Shown here: positions 9,736 to 21,263 of the stretch, one piece after another | Layout: each line of letters starts with the position of its first letter | Numbering within the stretch: the stretch's first letter is position 1 | DNA from: Deroplatys truncata | Lineage: Eukaryota > Arthropoda > Insecta > Mantodea > Mantidae | NCBI GenBank assembly: GCA_030765065.1 | Contig: CM060990.1 | Location: forward strand, 459,380,321-459,444,320 | DNA: 64,000 nucleotides | Direction: 5' to 3' | Translations under genes and position numbers: made by a program | Notes under the pieces: generated by a model | The model's database searches: none | What the model saw: only the letters and a program-made list of their open reading frames with translations | What the model was told of the DNA's origin: nothing

Positions 9736-10688
9736 TGACGCTGACCTCTGACGCATCTGTGTTGTTCCTGGCAGTTGCTTCAGTGGACTCAGAGTCCCGG
9801 TTTCGATGGTTGGATGGCAGGGATTTGGAATTTGTTTTTGGTAGAGCTGAGGTTCTTGTTTCCAGGGGTGGTGACACTGCCTTGATGATATTAATAACAC
9901 TGCCGGCGAAGTTTGAATTATTTCTTTATTTGGTTACGTAGATTCCTATCTGGTCGACCCGCCACCTTCGTCGTCGAAACAACTGTTATTCTTATCAGTT
10001 TCGAAGTCGCTACTTATGTGTTTCTCCGACTAGCCCTCGAATTGCCTAGATTTCATAACCTCATTTTTACACTATAAACTTTCTGATTATTTTCTTCTAA
10101 TTTCGTTTCGTCGACCGTCCTCGTGGTTAGTTTGTACCGCCATGTCCCGGCGTTTCCTTTCCTCCTTCACGCCTTTCGCCAAAACTTAGCATTTTCCCCC
10201 ACCTTTCTTAAGTTTCGTACCGTCTTAAGTTCAAACGTATCATGTGATGTATACGCGATCTTTCGATTGGCTATCATTTTGTTTCATGATTTTCATTATT
10301 GGCTACCCCCACTTGACAACTTTCACATCTGCTTCTTACAGCTTATTTTGAGTTTTAAAAATCTTCCCACGAACATTCTTAGATCGTAGATAAGGCACAT
10401 ATATTTCCTGACCCACCTAAGCTGTGAAACCGTTGTAAACCCTGTCCGAGCCAGAGTACAAAGGCGAAACTTCCGGTAGGCTTGTTGTCATCCACGCAGG
10501 TAAAATACCTTGGAGGACAACAAACTTTGTTTCCTGTCTTCCCTACAAAACCCATTTCTAATATGAATTCAGCACATTTTCGTCGCTATGTTCGATCCTA
10601 TATTATTATTAATATTATTATTATTACTATTACTATTATTATTATTATTATTATTATTATTTCTCCTGGGTCTGGATAACCAGCTTCA
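9736..10688 (-). repeat. LTR 3 (953 bp)
   Basis: The ends are as in LTR 1. It carries private changes at about 9801 (CCGGTTTCG) and 10294 (TTTTCATT). Its (ATT)n run is interrupted (AATATT, ACTATTACT at about 10610-10637), a pattern shared only with LTR 4. Confidence 0.85.
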
Positions 10689-11081
10689 TATGCCCTGACG
10701 GTAAATTTATCATCGGACCTTTAGGTTGGATGATGGGTTTATCGTTAATGTCCCATCTAAGCTAATCTAATGTCCCTCTCTCCCTCGGTTCCTTTCATTT
10801 ATCATTTTATTTATTTATTCATTCATTTATTTAGTGGTTTACGACGATTTGATGGCGAGCCCACCGTTACACATTTATTCTGTTCACAATACATTTCAAT
10901 CACTGAATACAATGCAATTTTAAATTTGACACAAGTATTTTTTACAAAATAAAAGAAAAACAATCTACATAATATCTGGCCTTCAACAACCAGGCTACAA
11001 ACATTTATATTTAAGGAATCTTTTTATACACACAATACATTCTTCAAACAACTTTTTTTTTAATTACACATCTTGGTTCCA

Positions 11082-11122
<41 letters not shown>

Positions 11123-11336
11123 CACATTATATACAATACTGGTTTTCTTGAGGCTATTAGCTGCCTCCACACTCAGACACCTTTTGGTACCTTTTTTCTG
11201 CCAGGTATACATTCTGTCCGGTTTTCTTACTGTATGTCATTAACATCGTGAATGTCAAGCACACGGTTTTAACAGGACATTGCTATCCCAAAGCTACCAA
11301 TTTGTTTGTAAACAATGTTCGCACATATGACTTTCC

Positions 11337-11819
11337 TTACTCGTGTTCCGAGTGCGTTTGTACATTTTCCCTATCCGACTCTACTAAATTTCTTTGGTCC
11401 TGCTTAAATGGACGAATCAATGAAAAATGGTACCTACCGATTATTTTCCCGGTCCTCAATTGTCGGAGTTGAAATACCCTGTCCCCGAAGGTTTGTGATA
11501 TCCGATAAGGACCTTTGCAACACATATTCATACGTCTGTATTCCTTCTTTACTAGCGAAGATTTGTCTAAGCATCCCATTGATGCTACATATTCGTGTGT
11601 ACCTGATAGGGACATGTTTTGTTTACTCACTACCTGCGAGTCGTCCGGTCTCTCACCGAAATAAACATTTTCATTTTCTGTGTTTAACCCACAATACTGC
11701 GGTGCATGACCTACTTCTGACTCATCAGCTGACTGCAGTGGCGTGTCGTTAAGATCTCTCCATTCGCACAGTTGTTGCGTAAAAATTCTAACCACGTTAA
11801 TGCCTTCCCCAATGTGCAA
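11337..11819 (-). CDS. Integrase C-terminal remnant, internal region 3
   Basis: The 160-codon frame is the same as in copy 1 by the visible translation. The GPY/F motif is kept and the catalytic domain is absent. Confidence 0.65.
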   Translation of the reverse strand: MHIGEGINVVRIFTQQLCEWRDLNDTPLQSADESEVGHAPQYCGLNTENENVYFGERPDDSQVVSKQNMSLSGTHEYVASMGCLDKSSLVKKEYRRMNMCCKGPYRISQTFGDRVFQLRQLRTGKIIGRYHFSLIRPFKQDQRNLVESDRENVQTHSEHE

Positions 11820-11934
11820 ATATTCAATAAAAAAATTGTTCTTCTTGTATTTTTGTTTTCGTTCCCTGTGTAATGCGAGAACCTGCGCGCATTCTCTGAG
11901 GTTGAGCCTGGGAACGCTACGACTCTTCCTGTCT

Positions 11935-13381
11935 CTAGTTTTCCGACCGTCGTGGCCACGATCCTTGACTGGGGCCTATCCCTTGGCCTATGCTTCGTCC
12001 TGCCATTGCCCCGCTTAGGTGACCTATCGCGTCATCCATTTCGCGGTGGACATTTTGCGGCTGTCGTGCCTGTGATGGGTACCCGCTCGGCGTCCATGCG
12101 TAGCTGTACGTAGGCATGCTTAAGAGCTCGTGGTTCTCATCTCTACGTGGCGGGGTCGCTGGCCGGCTTGGGGGTGTTCTTGGCCTGTTCGGAGGTGTCC
12201 TTGGCCTGCCCGGAGTGTTTCCAGGTCGGTTCGGGGGAGTTTCTGGGCGGTTCGGAGGCGTTCTTGGCCTATCCGCTGTTCCACCGTGGAGGTTATTTCC
12301 CCGGTGTTGCCTACTATTCGCCGGGTACCTGGAGAATCTCATGTACTGAACGGGATACTCCTCATGTTGCCTCGGTGGCGTACCCGTGCCCGTTTGGTCC
12401 CAGGGCCTATAGTTTCTCTCCCGATTTCTTGTAAATGGCTCTTGATAACGCTGTCGGACTGTGGAATAGTTGTTCAACGCACCTTGTGCCCTCGTCCCAT
12501 CATTACGATGCGAATGTATCCGATCAATGTGTCTACCTTCAGTCCTGATTCTGGGCCTATCTTCTTCCCGCGTTCCGTACCCCTGCAGAGCGGTAAGTAG
12601 TTCTATGGCTTCGCTCAGGGTCCTCGGACGTGCTACCACGAGGTGATGACGTATAACGTCTGGGAAGTGTCGTGTCAGGAGGGATACAAATTCACTTTCG
12701 GGCATCGGTGGGTCCAGGAGTTGACTTAGTTGGCCGAGTCGCAAGAAGTAGTCGACCATCGACTCACGCTTCTCTTCCCTGTATCGGCCATTATTTATTT
12801 CTGCGCGCACCCTGTATTGTGCAACGCCACTCCAATATTTTTTCTAAAAATGCAGACCTAAAATGTTCATATTGTGCATGCCCGCCCACCGTCAATCGAA
12901 ACCAACTCAGGGACGAGCCTATCAAGCTCCTTTTTATAATTACCATTTTGAAACGGTCGGGAATTCCCCTAAGCGCGAAATAAGATTCGAGGTCATTAAT
13001 GAATTGCTTCGCATTATCGAATTCACTGTTGAACTTGGGGATTGGCAGTTCATTTAAAAATTGTAAAGGTATATTGCATTGTTGCAGGGGCCCTACGGTG
13101 CTTGACATTTCACTTGCCGTGTGCGGTGAGGCCGAAGGAAGGCAGGCAGGTTCGTTCGACCTCGGTTCGCTACTCGGGTTGTTACACTGGAACGACGAAA
13201 GCGCGGAAACCTGAGAGGTAATTCGCGCATCCGTGGCTCCTTGGGATCGCGGTTCGATTTGTTCTACCACGTCCCTGCGAGCATTGACGGTCTGTGTCAG
13301 TTCCTCCCTTAATTTGTTAATTTCATCATTAACCCCTGCTTCAAGTGCCTGCTGCTTGTTCTGTAATGATACACAATGATG
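11935..13381 (-). pseudogene. gag: Gag broken by one inserted base, internal region 3
   Basis: The N-terminal part (13381-12791) and the C-terminal part (12810-11935) are in different frames. The cause is a sixth T in the T-run at 12838-12843; copies 1, 2 and 5 have five. The break falls within the capsid-like region after FLEK. Copy 4 has exactly the same insertion, so the two descend from one broken unit. Confidence 0.8.
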
Positions 13382-14024
13382 TCATTGCTTCTTCCCTTGC
13401 CTTATCACTAATTGTACATATTAAGTTTTCATTGTTTACAATTTGTTGGGCCCTGATGGCGTCCATTTCCACGACAAGTTCCTTCCTTACTACTTCTACA
13501 CTATTCTGTGTTGCTTTTAGTTCGTTTCTTATGTATTCTACATCCTCGTAGATTACATTTTGACTTGCTCTAATTTCTGACAAGACACTCTGTATTTTAT
13601 TTTCTAAGCCCTGACTGATTTCCTTATGTTGGACGCTTAATTGTGCGGCTATCTGCTGCTGCAATGTTTTTTCCTGTACTGTTAATCGTTCAGTCAGTGT
13701 TTGCCCAAGTGTTTGCTCTTGTTCTGATAATCGTTGAGTCAGTGTTTGCCCAAGTGTTTGCTCTTGTTCTGATAATCGTTGAGTCAGTGTTTGCCCAAGT
13801 GTTTGCTCTTGTTCTGTTATTTTAGTGTTGAGGAGGCTCAATTGAGCCAACATTTGTTGCAGCGTTTCGCTCGTGTTAAGTGATCCGGTAACTTGGTTTT
13901 CTAATGTTTCGCTATCTCCATTTTCTACACCTACCCGCGTGCTATTGTTAGTGAAATTTTCCCCTTGTTTATTGCTATTACCTTCCATATCGTTGCCGGT
14001 TAATTTCTTGCTTCTTAACAGCAT
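13341..14024 (-). CDS. Coiled-coil N-terminal ORF, internal region 3 (227 aa)
   Basis: It has three 15-residue repeat blocks. Variants shared with copy 4 alone include SETLQQ, TERLTVQEKTLQ and LSVQHKE. It is open even though the downstream Gag is broken. Confidence 0.7.
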   Translation of the reverse strand: MLLRSKKLTGNDMEGNSNKQGENFTNNSTRVGVENGDSETLENQVTGSLNTSETLQQMLAQLSLLNTKITEQEQTLGQTLTQRLSEQEQTLGQTLTQRLSEQEQTLGQTLTERLTVQEKTLQQQIAAQLSVQHKEISQGLENKIQSVLSEIRASQNVIYEDVEYIRNELKATQNSVEVVRKELVVEMDAIRAQQIVNNENLICTISDKAREEAMTSLCIITEQAAGT

Positions 14025-14385
14025 TTACAAACATACATAACCCAGTTTCTTATATCTATTGCATATACACTCCCTTCCAAAATTTTATTAACTTATGTAT
14101 CATACAGTTAACACTTACTCGGTGCTGGGTTGAGCTGCTGCGAAGGGTTGTAATAGTTCACTAACCACTTCCCTACACTTACACACTTTTTGAACACTGA
14201 TGATGTCTGCGCTGAATGTCTGCTTCCTTGTTGTAATGGAGCGGCGTCGATGTCGCTTGTTGCCACGCGTCTATCGGTACACTCTGCTGCTGGTGGTTGC
14301 TGATGTCGTCATCGGCGTCGTCTTTCTGTCCCTCCTTCCGTTGTCGGTTCTCCGGGTGTGTTATCCGCTGGCAGTATTTCGAGCC

Positions 14386-14403
14386 CCAACGTAGTGGGCG
14401 CCA
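14386..14403 (-). promoter_or_regulatory. Primer binding site of internal region 3
   Basis: Identical to the site at 411-428, beside LTR 4. Confidence 0.7.
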
Positions 14404-14405
14404 TA

Positions 14406-15302
14406 TGACGCTGACCTCTGACGCATCTGTGTTGTTCCTGGCAGTTGCTTCAGTGGACTCAGAGTCCCGGGTTCGATGGTTGGATGGCAGGGATTTGGAA
14501 TTTGTTTTTGGTAGAGCTGAGGTCTTGTTTCCAGGGGTGGTGACACTGCCTTGATGATATTAATAACACTGCCGGCGAAGTTTGAATTATTTCTTTATTT
14601 GGTTACGTAGATTCCTATCTGGTCGACCCGCCACCTTCGTCGTCGAAACAACTGTTATTCTTATCACTTTCGAAGTCGCTACTTATGTGTTTCTCCGACT
14701 AGCCCTCGAATTGCCTAGATTTCATAGCCTCATTTTTACACTATAAACTTTCTGATTATTTTCTTCTAATTTCGTTTCGTCGACCGTCCTCGTGGTTAGT
14801 TTGTACCGCCATGTCCCGGCGTTTCCTTTCCTCCTTCACGCCTTTCGCCAAAACTTAGCATTTTCCCCCACCTTTCTTAAGTTTCGTACCGCCTTAAGTT
14901 CAAACGTATCATGTGATGTATACGCGATCTTTCGATTGGCTATCATTTTGTTTCATGATTTTTATTATTGGCTACCCCCACTTGACAACTTTCACATCTG
15001 CTTCTTACAGCTTATTTTGAGTTTTAAAAATCTTCCCACGAACATTCTTAGATCGTAGATAAGGCACATATATTTCCTGACCCACCTAAGCTGTGAAACC
15101 GTTGTAAACCCTGTCCGAGCCAGAGTACAAAGGCGAAACTTCCGGTAGGCTTGTTGTCATCCACGCAGGTAAAATACCTTGGAGGACAACAAACTTTGTT
15201 TCCTGTCTTCCCTACAAAACCCATTTCTAATATGAATTCAGCACATTTTCGTCGCTATGTTCGATCCTATATTATTATTAATATTATTATTATTACTATT
15301 AC

Positions 15303-15333
<31 letters not shown>

Positions 15334-15360
15334 TCTCCTGGGTCTGGATAACCAGCTTCA
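14406..15360 (-). repeat. LTR 4 (955 bp), recombinant
   Basis: Its left part matches LTR 5: a missing T at GAGGTCTTG (14520), C at TATCACTTTC, G at CATAGCCTC and C at ACCGCCTT. Its right part matches LTR 3: interrupted (ATT)n and GGTCTGGATA. The switch lies between about 14890 and 15280, as expected of an unequal crossover product. Confidence 0.85.
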
Positions 15361-15753
15361 TATGCCCTGACGGTAAATTTATCATCGGACCTTTAGGTTG
15401 GATGATGGGTTTATCGTTAATGTCCCATCTAAGCTAATCTAATGTCCCTCTCTCCCTCGGTTCCTTTCATTTATCATTTTATTTATTTATTCATTCATTT
15501 ATTTAGTGGTTTACGACGATTTGATGGCGAGCCCACCGTTACACATTTATTCTGTTCACAATACATTTCAATCACTGAATACAATGCAATTTTAAATTTG
15601 ACACAAGTATTTTTTACAAAATAAAAGAAAAACAATCTACATAATATCTGGCCTTCAACAACCAGGCTACAAACATTTATATTTAAGGAATCTTTTTATA
15701 CACACAATACATTCTTCAAACAACTTTTTTTTTAATTACACATCTTGGTTCCA

Positions 15754-15790
<37 letters not shown>

Positions 15791-16004
15791 CACATTATAT
15801 ACAATACTGGTTTTCTTGAGGCTATTAGCTGCCTCCACACTCAGACACCTTTTGGTACCTTTTTTCTGCCAGGTATACATTCTGTCCGGTTTTCTTACTG
15901 TATGTCATTAACATCGTGAATGTCAAGCACACGGTTTTAACAGGACATTGCTATCCCAAAGCTACCAATTTGTTTGTAAACAATGTTCGCACATATGACT
16001 TTCC

Positions 16005-16487
16005 TTACTCGTGTTCCGAGTGCGTTTGTACATTTTCCCTATCCGACTCTACTAAATTTCTTTGGTCCTGCTTAAATGGACGAATCAATGAAAAATGGTA
16101 CCTACCGATTATTTTCCCGGTCCTCAATTGTCGGAGTTGAAATACCCTGTCCCCGAAGGTTTGTGATATCCGATAAGGACCTTTGCAACACATATTCATA
16201 CGTCTGTATTCCTTCTTTACTAGCGAAGATTTGTCTAAGCATCCCATTGATGCTACATATTCGTGTGTACCTGATAGGGACATGTTTTGTTTACTCACTA
16301 CCTGCGAGTCGTCCGGTCTCTCACCGAAATAAACATTTTCATTTTCTGTGTTTAACCCACAATACTGCGGTGCATGACCTACTTCTGACTCATCAGCTGA
16401 CTGCAGTGGCGTGTCGTTAAGATCTCTCCATTCGCACAGTTGTTGCGTAAAAATTCTAACCACGTTAATGCCTTCCCCAATGTGCAA
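16005..16487 (-). CDS. Integrase C-terminal remnant, internal region 4
   Basis: The 160-codon frame is the same as in copies 1 and 3, with the GPY/F motif kept. Confidence 0.65.
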   Translation of the reverse strand: MHIGEGINVVRIFTQQLCEWRDLNDTPLQSADESEVGHAPQYCGLNTENENVYFGERPDDSQVVSKQNMSLSGTHEYVASMGCLDKSSLVKKEYRRMNMCCKGPYRISQTFGDRVFQLRQLRTGKIIGRYHFSLIRPFKQDQRNLVESDRENVQTHSEHE

Positions 16488-16602
16488 ATATTCAATAAAA
16501 AAATTGTTCTTCTTGTATTTTTGTTTTCGTTCCCTGTGTAATGCGAGAACCTGCGCGCATTCTCTGAGGTTGAGCCTGGGAACGCTACGACTCTTCCTGT
16601 CT

Positions 16603-18049
16603 CTAGTTTTCCGACCGTCGTGGCCACGATCCTTGACTGGGGCCTATCCCTTGGCCTATGCTTCGTCCTGCCATTGCCCCGCTTAGGTGACCTATCGCGT
16701 CATCCATTTCGCGGTGGACATTTTGCGGCTGTCGTGCCTGTGATGGGTACCCGCTCGGCGTCCATGCGTAGCTGTACGTAGGCATGCTTAAGAGCTCGTG
16801 GTTCTCATCTCTACGTGGCGGGGTCGCTGGCCGGCTTGGGGGTGTTCTTGGCCTGTTCGGAGGTGTCCTTGGCCTGCCCGGAGTGTTTCCAGGTCGGTTC
16901 GGGGGAGTTTCTGGGCGGTTCGGAGGCGTTCTTGGCCTATCCGCTGTTCCACCGTGGAGGTTATTTCCCCGGTGTTGCCTACTATTCGCCGGGTACCTGG
17001 AGAATCTCATGTACTGAACGGGATACTCCTCATGTTGCCTCGGTGGCGTACCCGTGCCCGTTTGGTCCCAGGGCCTATAGTTTCTCTCCCGATTTCTTGT
17101 AAATGGCTCTTGATAACGCTGTCGGACTGTGGAATAGTTGTTCAACGCACCTTGTGCCCTCGTCCCATCATTACGATGCGAATGTATCCGATCAATGTGT
17201 CTACCTTCAGTCCTGATTCTGGGCCTATCTTCTTCCCGCGTTCCGTACCCCTGCAGAGCGGTAAGTAGTTCTATGGCTTCGCTCAGGGTCCTCGGACGTG
17301 CTACCACGAGGTGATGACGTATAACGTCTGGGAAGTGTCGTGTCAGGAGGGATACAAATTCACTTTCGGGCATCGGTGGGTCCAGGAGTTGACTTAGTTG
17401 GCCGAGTCGCAAGAAGTAGTCGACCATCGACTCACGCTTCTCTTCCCTGTATCGGCCATTATTTATTTCTGCGCGCACCCTGTATTGTGCAACGCCACTC
17501 CAATATTTTTTCTAAAAATGCAGACCTAAAATGTTCATATTGTGCATGCCCGCCCACCGTCAATCGAAACCAACTCAGGGACGAGCCTATCAAGCTCCTT
17601 TTTATAATTACCATTTTGAAACGGTCGGGAATTCCCCTAAGCGCGAAATAAGATTCGAGGTCATTAATGAATTGCTTCGCATTATCGAATTCACTGTTGA
17701 ACTTGGGGATTGGCAGTTCATTTAAAAATTGTAAAGGTATATTGCATTGTTGCAGGGGCCCTACGGTGCTTGACATTTCACTTGCCGTGTGCGGTGAGGC
17801 CGAAGGAAGGCAGGCAGGTTCGTTCGACCTCGGTTCGCTACTCGGGTTGTTACACTGGAACGACGAAAGCGCGGAAACCTGAGAGGTAATTCGCGCATCC
17901 GTGGCTCCTTGGGATCGCGGTTCGATTTGTTCTACCACGTCCCTGCGAGCATTGACGGTCTGTGTCAGTTCCTCCCTTAATTTGTTAATTTCATCATTAA
18001 CCCCTGCTTCAAGTGCCTGCTGCTTGTTCTGTAATGATACACAATGATG
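16603..18049 (-). pseudogene. gag: Gag broken by the same inserted base, internal region 4
   Basis: It carries the six-T run at 17506-17511 that splits Gag into 18049-17459 and 17478-16603. All visible coding variants match copy 3, including the T-to-P-region change GTGTPPRQHE. Confidence 0.8.
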
Positions 18050-18692
18050 TCATTGCTTCTTCCCTTGCCTTATCACTAATTGTACATATTAAGTTTTCAT
18101 TGTTTACAATTTGTTGGGCCCTGATGGCGTCCATTTCCACGACAAGTTCCTTCCTTACTACTTCTACACTATTCTGTGTTGCTTTTAGTTCGTTTCTTAT
18201 GTATTCTACATCCTCGTAGATTACATTTTGACTTGCTCTAATTTCTGACAAGACACTCTGTATTTTATTTTCTAAGCCCTGACTGATTTCCTTATGTTGG
18301 ACGCTTAATTGTGCGGCTATCTGCTGCTGCAATGTTTTTTCCTGTACTGTTAATCGTTCAGTCAGTGTTTGCCCAAGTGTTTGCTCTTGTTCTGATAATC
18401 GTTGAGTCAGTGTTTGCCCAAGTGTTTGCTCTTGTTCTGATAATCGTTGAGTCAGTGTTTGCCCAAGTGTTTGCTCTTGTTCTGTTATTTTAGTGTTGAG
18501 GAGGCTCAATTGAGCCAACATTTGTTGCAGCGTTTCGCTCGTGTTAAGTGATCCGGTAACTTGGTTTTCTAATGTTTCGCTATCTCCATTTTCTACACCT
18601 ACCCGCGTGCTATTGTTAGTGAAATTTTCCCCTTGTTTATTGCTATTACCTTCCATATCGTTGCCGGTTAATTTCTTGCTTCTTAACAGCAT
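18009..18692 (-). CDS. Coiled-coil N-terminal ORF, internal region 4 (227 aa)
   Basis: The translation matches that of copy 3, with three 15-residue blocks. Just upstream of the ATG a private G (ACAAGCATAC, about 18700) separates this copy from copy 3. Confidence 0.7.
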   Translation of the reverse strand: MLLRSKKLTGNDMEGNSNKQGENFTNNSTRVGVENGDSETLENQVTGSLNTSETLQQMLAQLSLLNTKITEQEQTLGQTLTQRLSEQEQTLGQTLTQRLSEQEQTLGQTLTERLTVQEKTLQQQIAAQLSVQHKEISQGLENKIQSVLSEIRASQNVIYEDVEYIRNELKATQNSVEVVRKELVVEMDAIRAQQIVNNENLICTISDKAREEAMTSLCIITEQAAGT

Positions 18693-19053
18693 TTACAAGC
18701 ATACATAACCCAGTTTCTTATATCTATTGCATATACACTCCCTTCCAAAATTTTATTAACTTATGTATCATACAGTTAACACTTACTCGGTGCTGGGTTG
18801 AGCTGCTGCGAAGGGTTGTAATAGTTCACTAACCACTTCCCTACACTTACACACTTTTTGAACACTGATGATGTCTGCGCTGAATGTCTGCTTCCTTGTT
18901 GTAATGGAGCGGCGTCGATGTCGCTTGTTGCCACGCGTCTATCGGTACACTCTGCTGCTGGTGGTTGCTGATGTCGTCATCGGCGTCGTCTTTCTGTCCC
19001 TCCTTCCGTTGTCGGTTCTCCGGGTGTGTTATCCGCTGGCAGTATTTCGAGCC

Positions 19054-19071
19054 CCAACGTAGTGGGCGCCA
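19054..19071 (-). promoter_or_regulatory. Primer binding site of internal region 4
   Basis: Identical to the site at 411-428, beside LTR 5. Confidence 0.7.
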
Positions 19072-19073
19072 TA

Positions 19074-19937
19074 TGACGCTGACCTCTGACGCATCTGTGT
19101 TGTTCCTGGCAGTTGCTTCAGTGGACTCAGAGTCCCGGGTTCGATGGTTGGATGGCAGGGATTTGGAATTTGTTTTTGGTAGAGCTGAGGTCTTGTTTCC
19201 AGGGGTGGTGACACTGCCTTGATGATATTAATAACACTGCCGGCGAAGTTTGAATTATTTCTTTATTTGGTTACGTAGATTCCTATCTGGTCGACCCGCC
19301 ACCTTCGTCGTCGAAACAACTGTTATTCTTATCACTTTCGAAGTCGCTACTTATGTGTTTCTCCGACTAGCCCTCGAATTGCCTAGATTTCATAGCCTCA
19401 TTTTTACACTATAAACTTTCTGATTATTTTCTTCTAATTTCGTTTCGTCGACCGTCCTCGTGGTTAGTTTGTACCGCCATGTCCCGGCGTTTCCTTTCCT
19501 CCTTCACGCCTTTCGCCAAAACTTAGCATTTTCCCCCACCTTTCTTAAGTTTCGTACCGCCTTAAGTTCAAACGTATCATGTGATGTATACGCGATCTTT
19601 CGATTGGCTATCATTTTGTTTCATGATTTTTATTATTGGCTACCCCCACTTGACAACTTTCACATCTGCTTCTTACAGCTTATTTTGAGTTTTAAAAATC
19701 TTCCCACGAACATTCTTAGATCGTAGATAAGGCACATATATTTCCTGACCCACCTAAGCTGTGAAACCGTTGTAAACCCTGTCCGAGCCAGAGTACAAAG
19801 GCGAAACTTCCGGTAGGCTTGTTGTCATCCACGCAGGTAAAATACCTTGGAGGACAACAAACTTTGTTTCCTGTCTTCCCTACAAAACCCATTTCTAATA
19901 TGAATTCAGCACATTTTCGTCGCTATGTTCGATCCTA

Positions 19938-19992
<55 letters not shown>

Positions 19993-20019
19993 TCTCCTGG
20001 GTCTCGATAACCAGCTTCA
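19074..20019 (-). repeat. LTR 5 (946 bp)
   Basis: It shares the GAGGTCTTG deletion and ACCGCCTT variant with LTR 4, but has an uninterrupted (ATT)n run and the GGTCTCGATA variant shared with LTR 6. Confidence 0.85.
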
Positions 20020-20413
20020 TATGCCCTGACGGTAAATTTATCATCGGACCTTTAGGTTGGATGATGGGTTTATCGTTAATGTCCCATCTAAGCTAATCTA
20101 ATGTCCCTCTCTCCCTCGGTTCCTTTCATTTATCATTTTATTTATTTATTCATTCATTTATTTAGTGGTTTACGACGATTTGATGGCGAGCCCACCGTTA
20201 CACATTTATTCTGTTCACAATACATTTCAATCACTGAATACAATGCAATTTTAAATTTGATACAAGTATTTTTTACAAAATAAAAGAAAAACAATCTACA
20301 TAATATCTGGCCGTCAACAACCAGGCTCCAAACATTTATATTTAAGGAATCTGTTTATACACACAATACATTCTTCAAACAACTTTTTTTTTTAATTACA
20401 CATCTTAGTTCCA

Positions 20414-20452
<39 letters not shown>

Positions 20453-20612
20453 CACATTATATACAGTACTGGTTTTCTTGAGGCTATTAGCTGCCTCCAC
20501 ACTCAGACACCTTTTGGTACCTTTTTTCTGCCAGGTATACATTCTGTCCGGTTTTCTTACTGTATGTCATTAACATCGTGAATGTCAAGCACACGGTTTT
20601 AACAGGACATTG

Positions 20613-21263
20613 CTATCCCAAAGCTACCAATTTGTTTGTAAACAATGTTCGCACATATGACTTTCCTTGCTCGTGTTCCGAGTGCGTTTGTACATTTTCC
20701 CTATCCGACTCTACTAAATTTCTTTGGTCCTGCTTAAATGGACGAATCAATGAAAAATGGTACCTACCGATTATTTTCCCGGTCCTCAATTGTCGGAGTT
20801 GAAATACCCTGTCCCCGAAGGTTTGTGATATCCGATAAGGACCTTTGCAACACATATTCATACGTCTGTATTCCTTCTTTACTAGCGAAGATTTGTCTAA
20901 GCATCCCATTGATGCTACATATTCGTGTGTACCTGATAGGGACATGTTTTGTTTACTCACTCCCTGCGAGTCGTCCGGTCTCTCACCAAAATAAACATTT
21001 TCATTTTCTGTGTTTAACCCACAATACTGGGGTGCATGACCTACTTCTGACTCATCAGCTGACTGCAGTGGCGTGTCGTTAAGATCTCTCCCTTCGCACA
21101 GTTGTTGCGTAAAAATTCTAACCACGTTAATGCCTTCCCCAATGTGCAAATATTCAATAAAAAATTGTTCTTCTTGTATTTTTGTTTTCGTTCCCTGTGT
21201 AATGCGAGAACCTGCGCGCATTCTCTGAGGTTGAGCCTGGGAACGCTACGACTCTTCCTGTCT
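20613..21263 (-). CDS. Integrase C-terminal remnant, internal region 5 (longest form)
   Basis: Here the frame continues upstream of the point where other copies stop. It reaches an ATG at 21221 and then, without ATG, to a TAG just downstream of the Gag stop. Between Gag and this frame lie two in-frame stops (21264-21266 and about 21249). The extra N-terminal part (RITQGTKTKIQEEQFFIEYL) is unassigned and may be what is left of the start of pol. The A-run near 21160 is one base shorter than in the other copies. The GPY/F module is kept; the frame also runs about 18 codons further at its C-terminal end, past the stop used in other copies. Confidence 0.6.
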
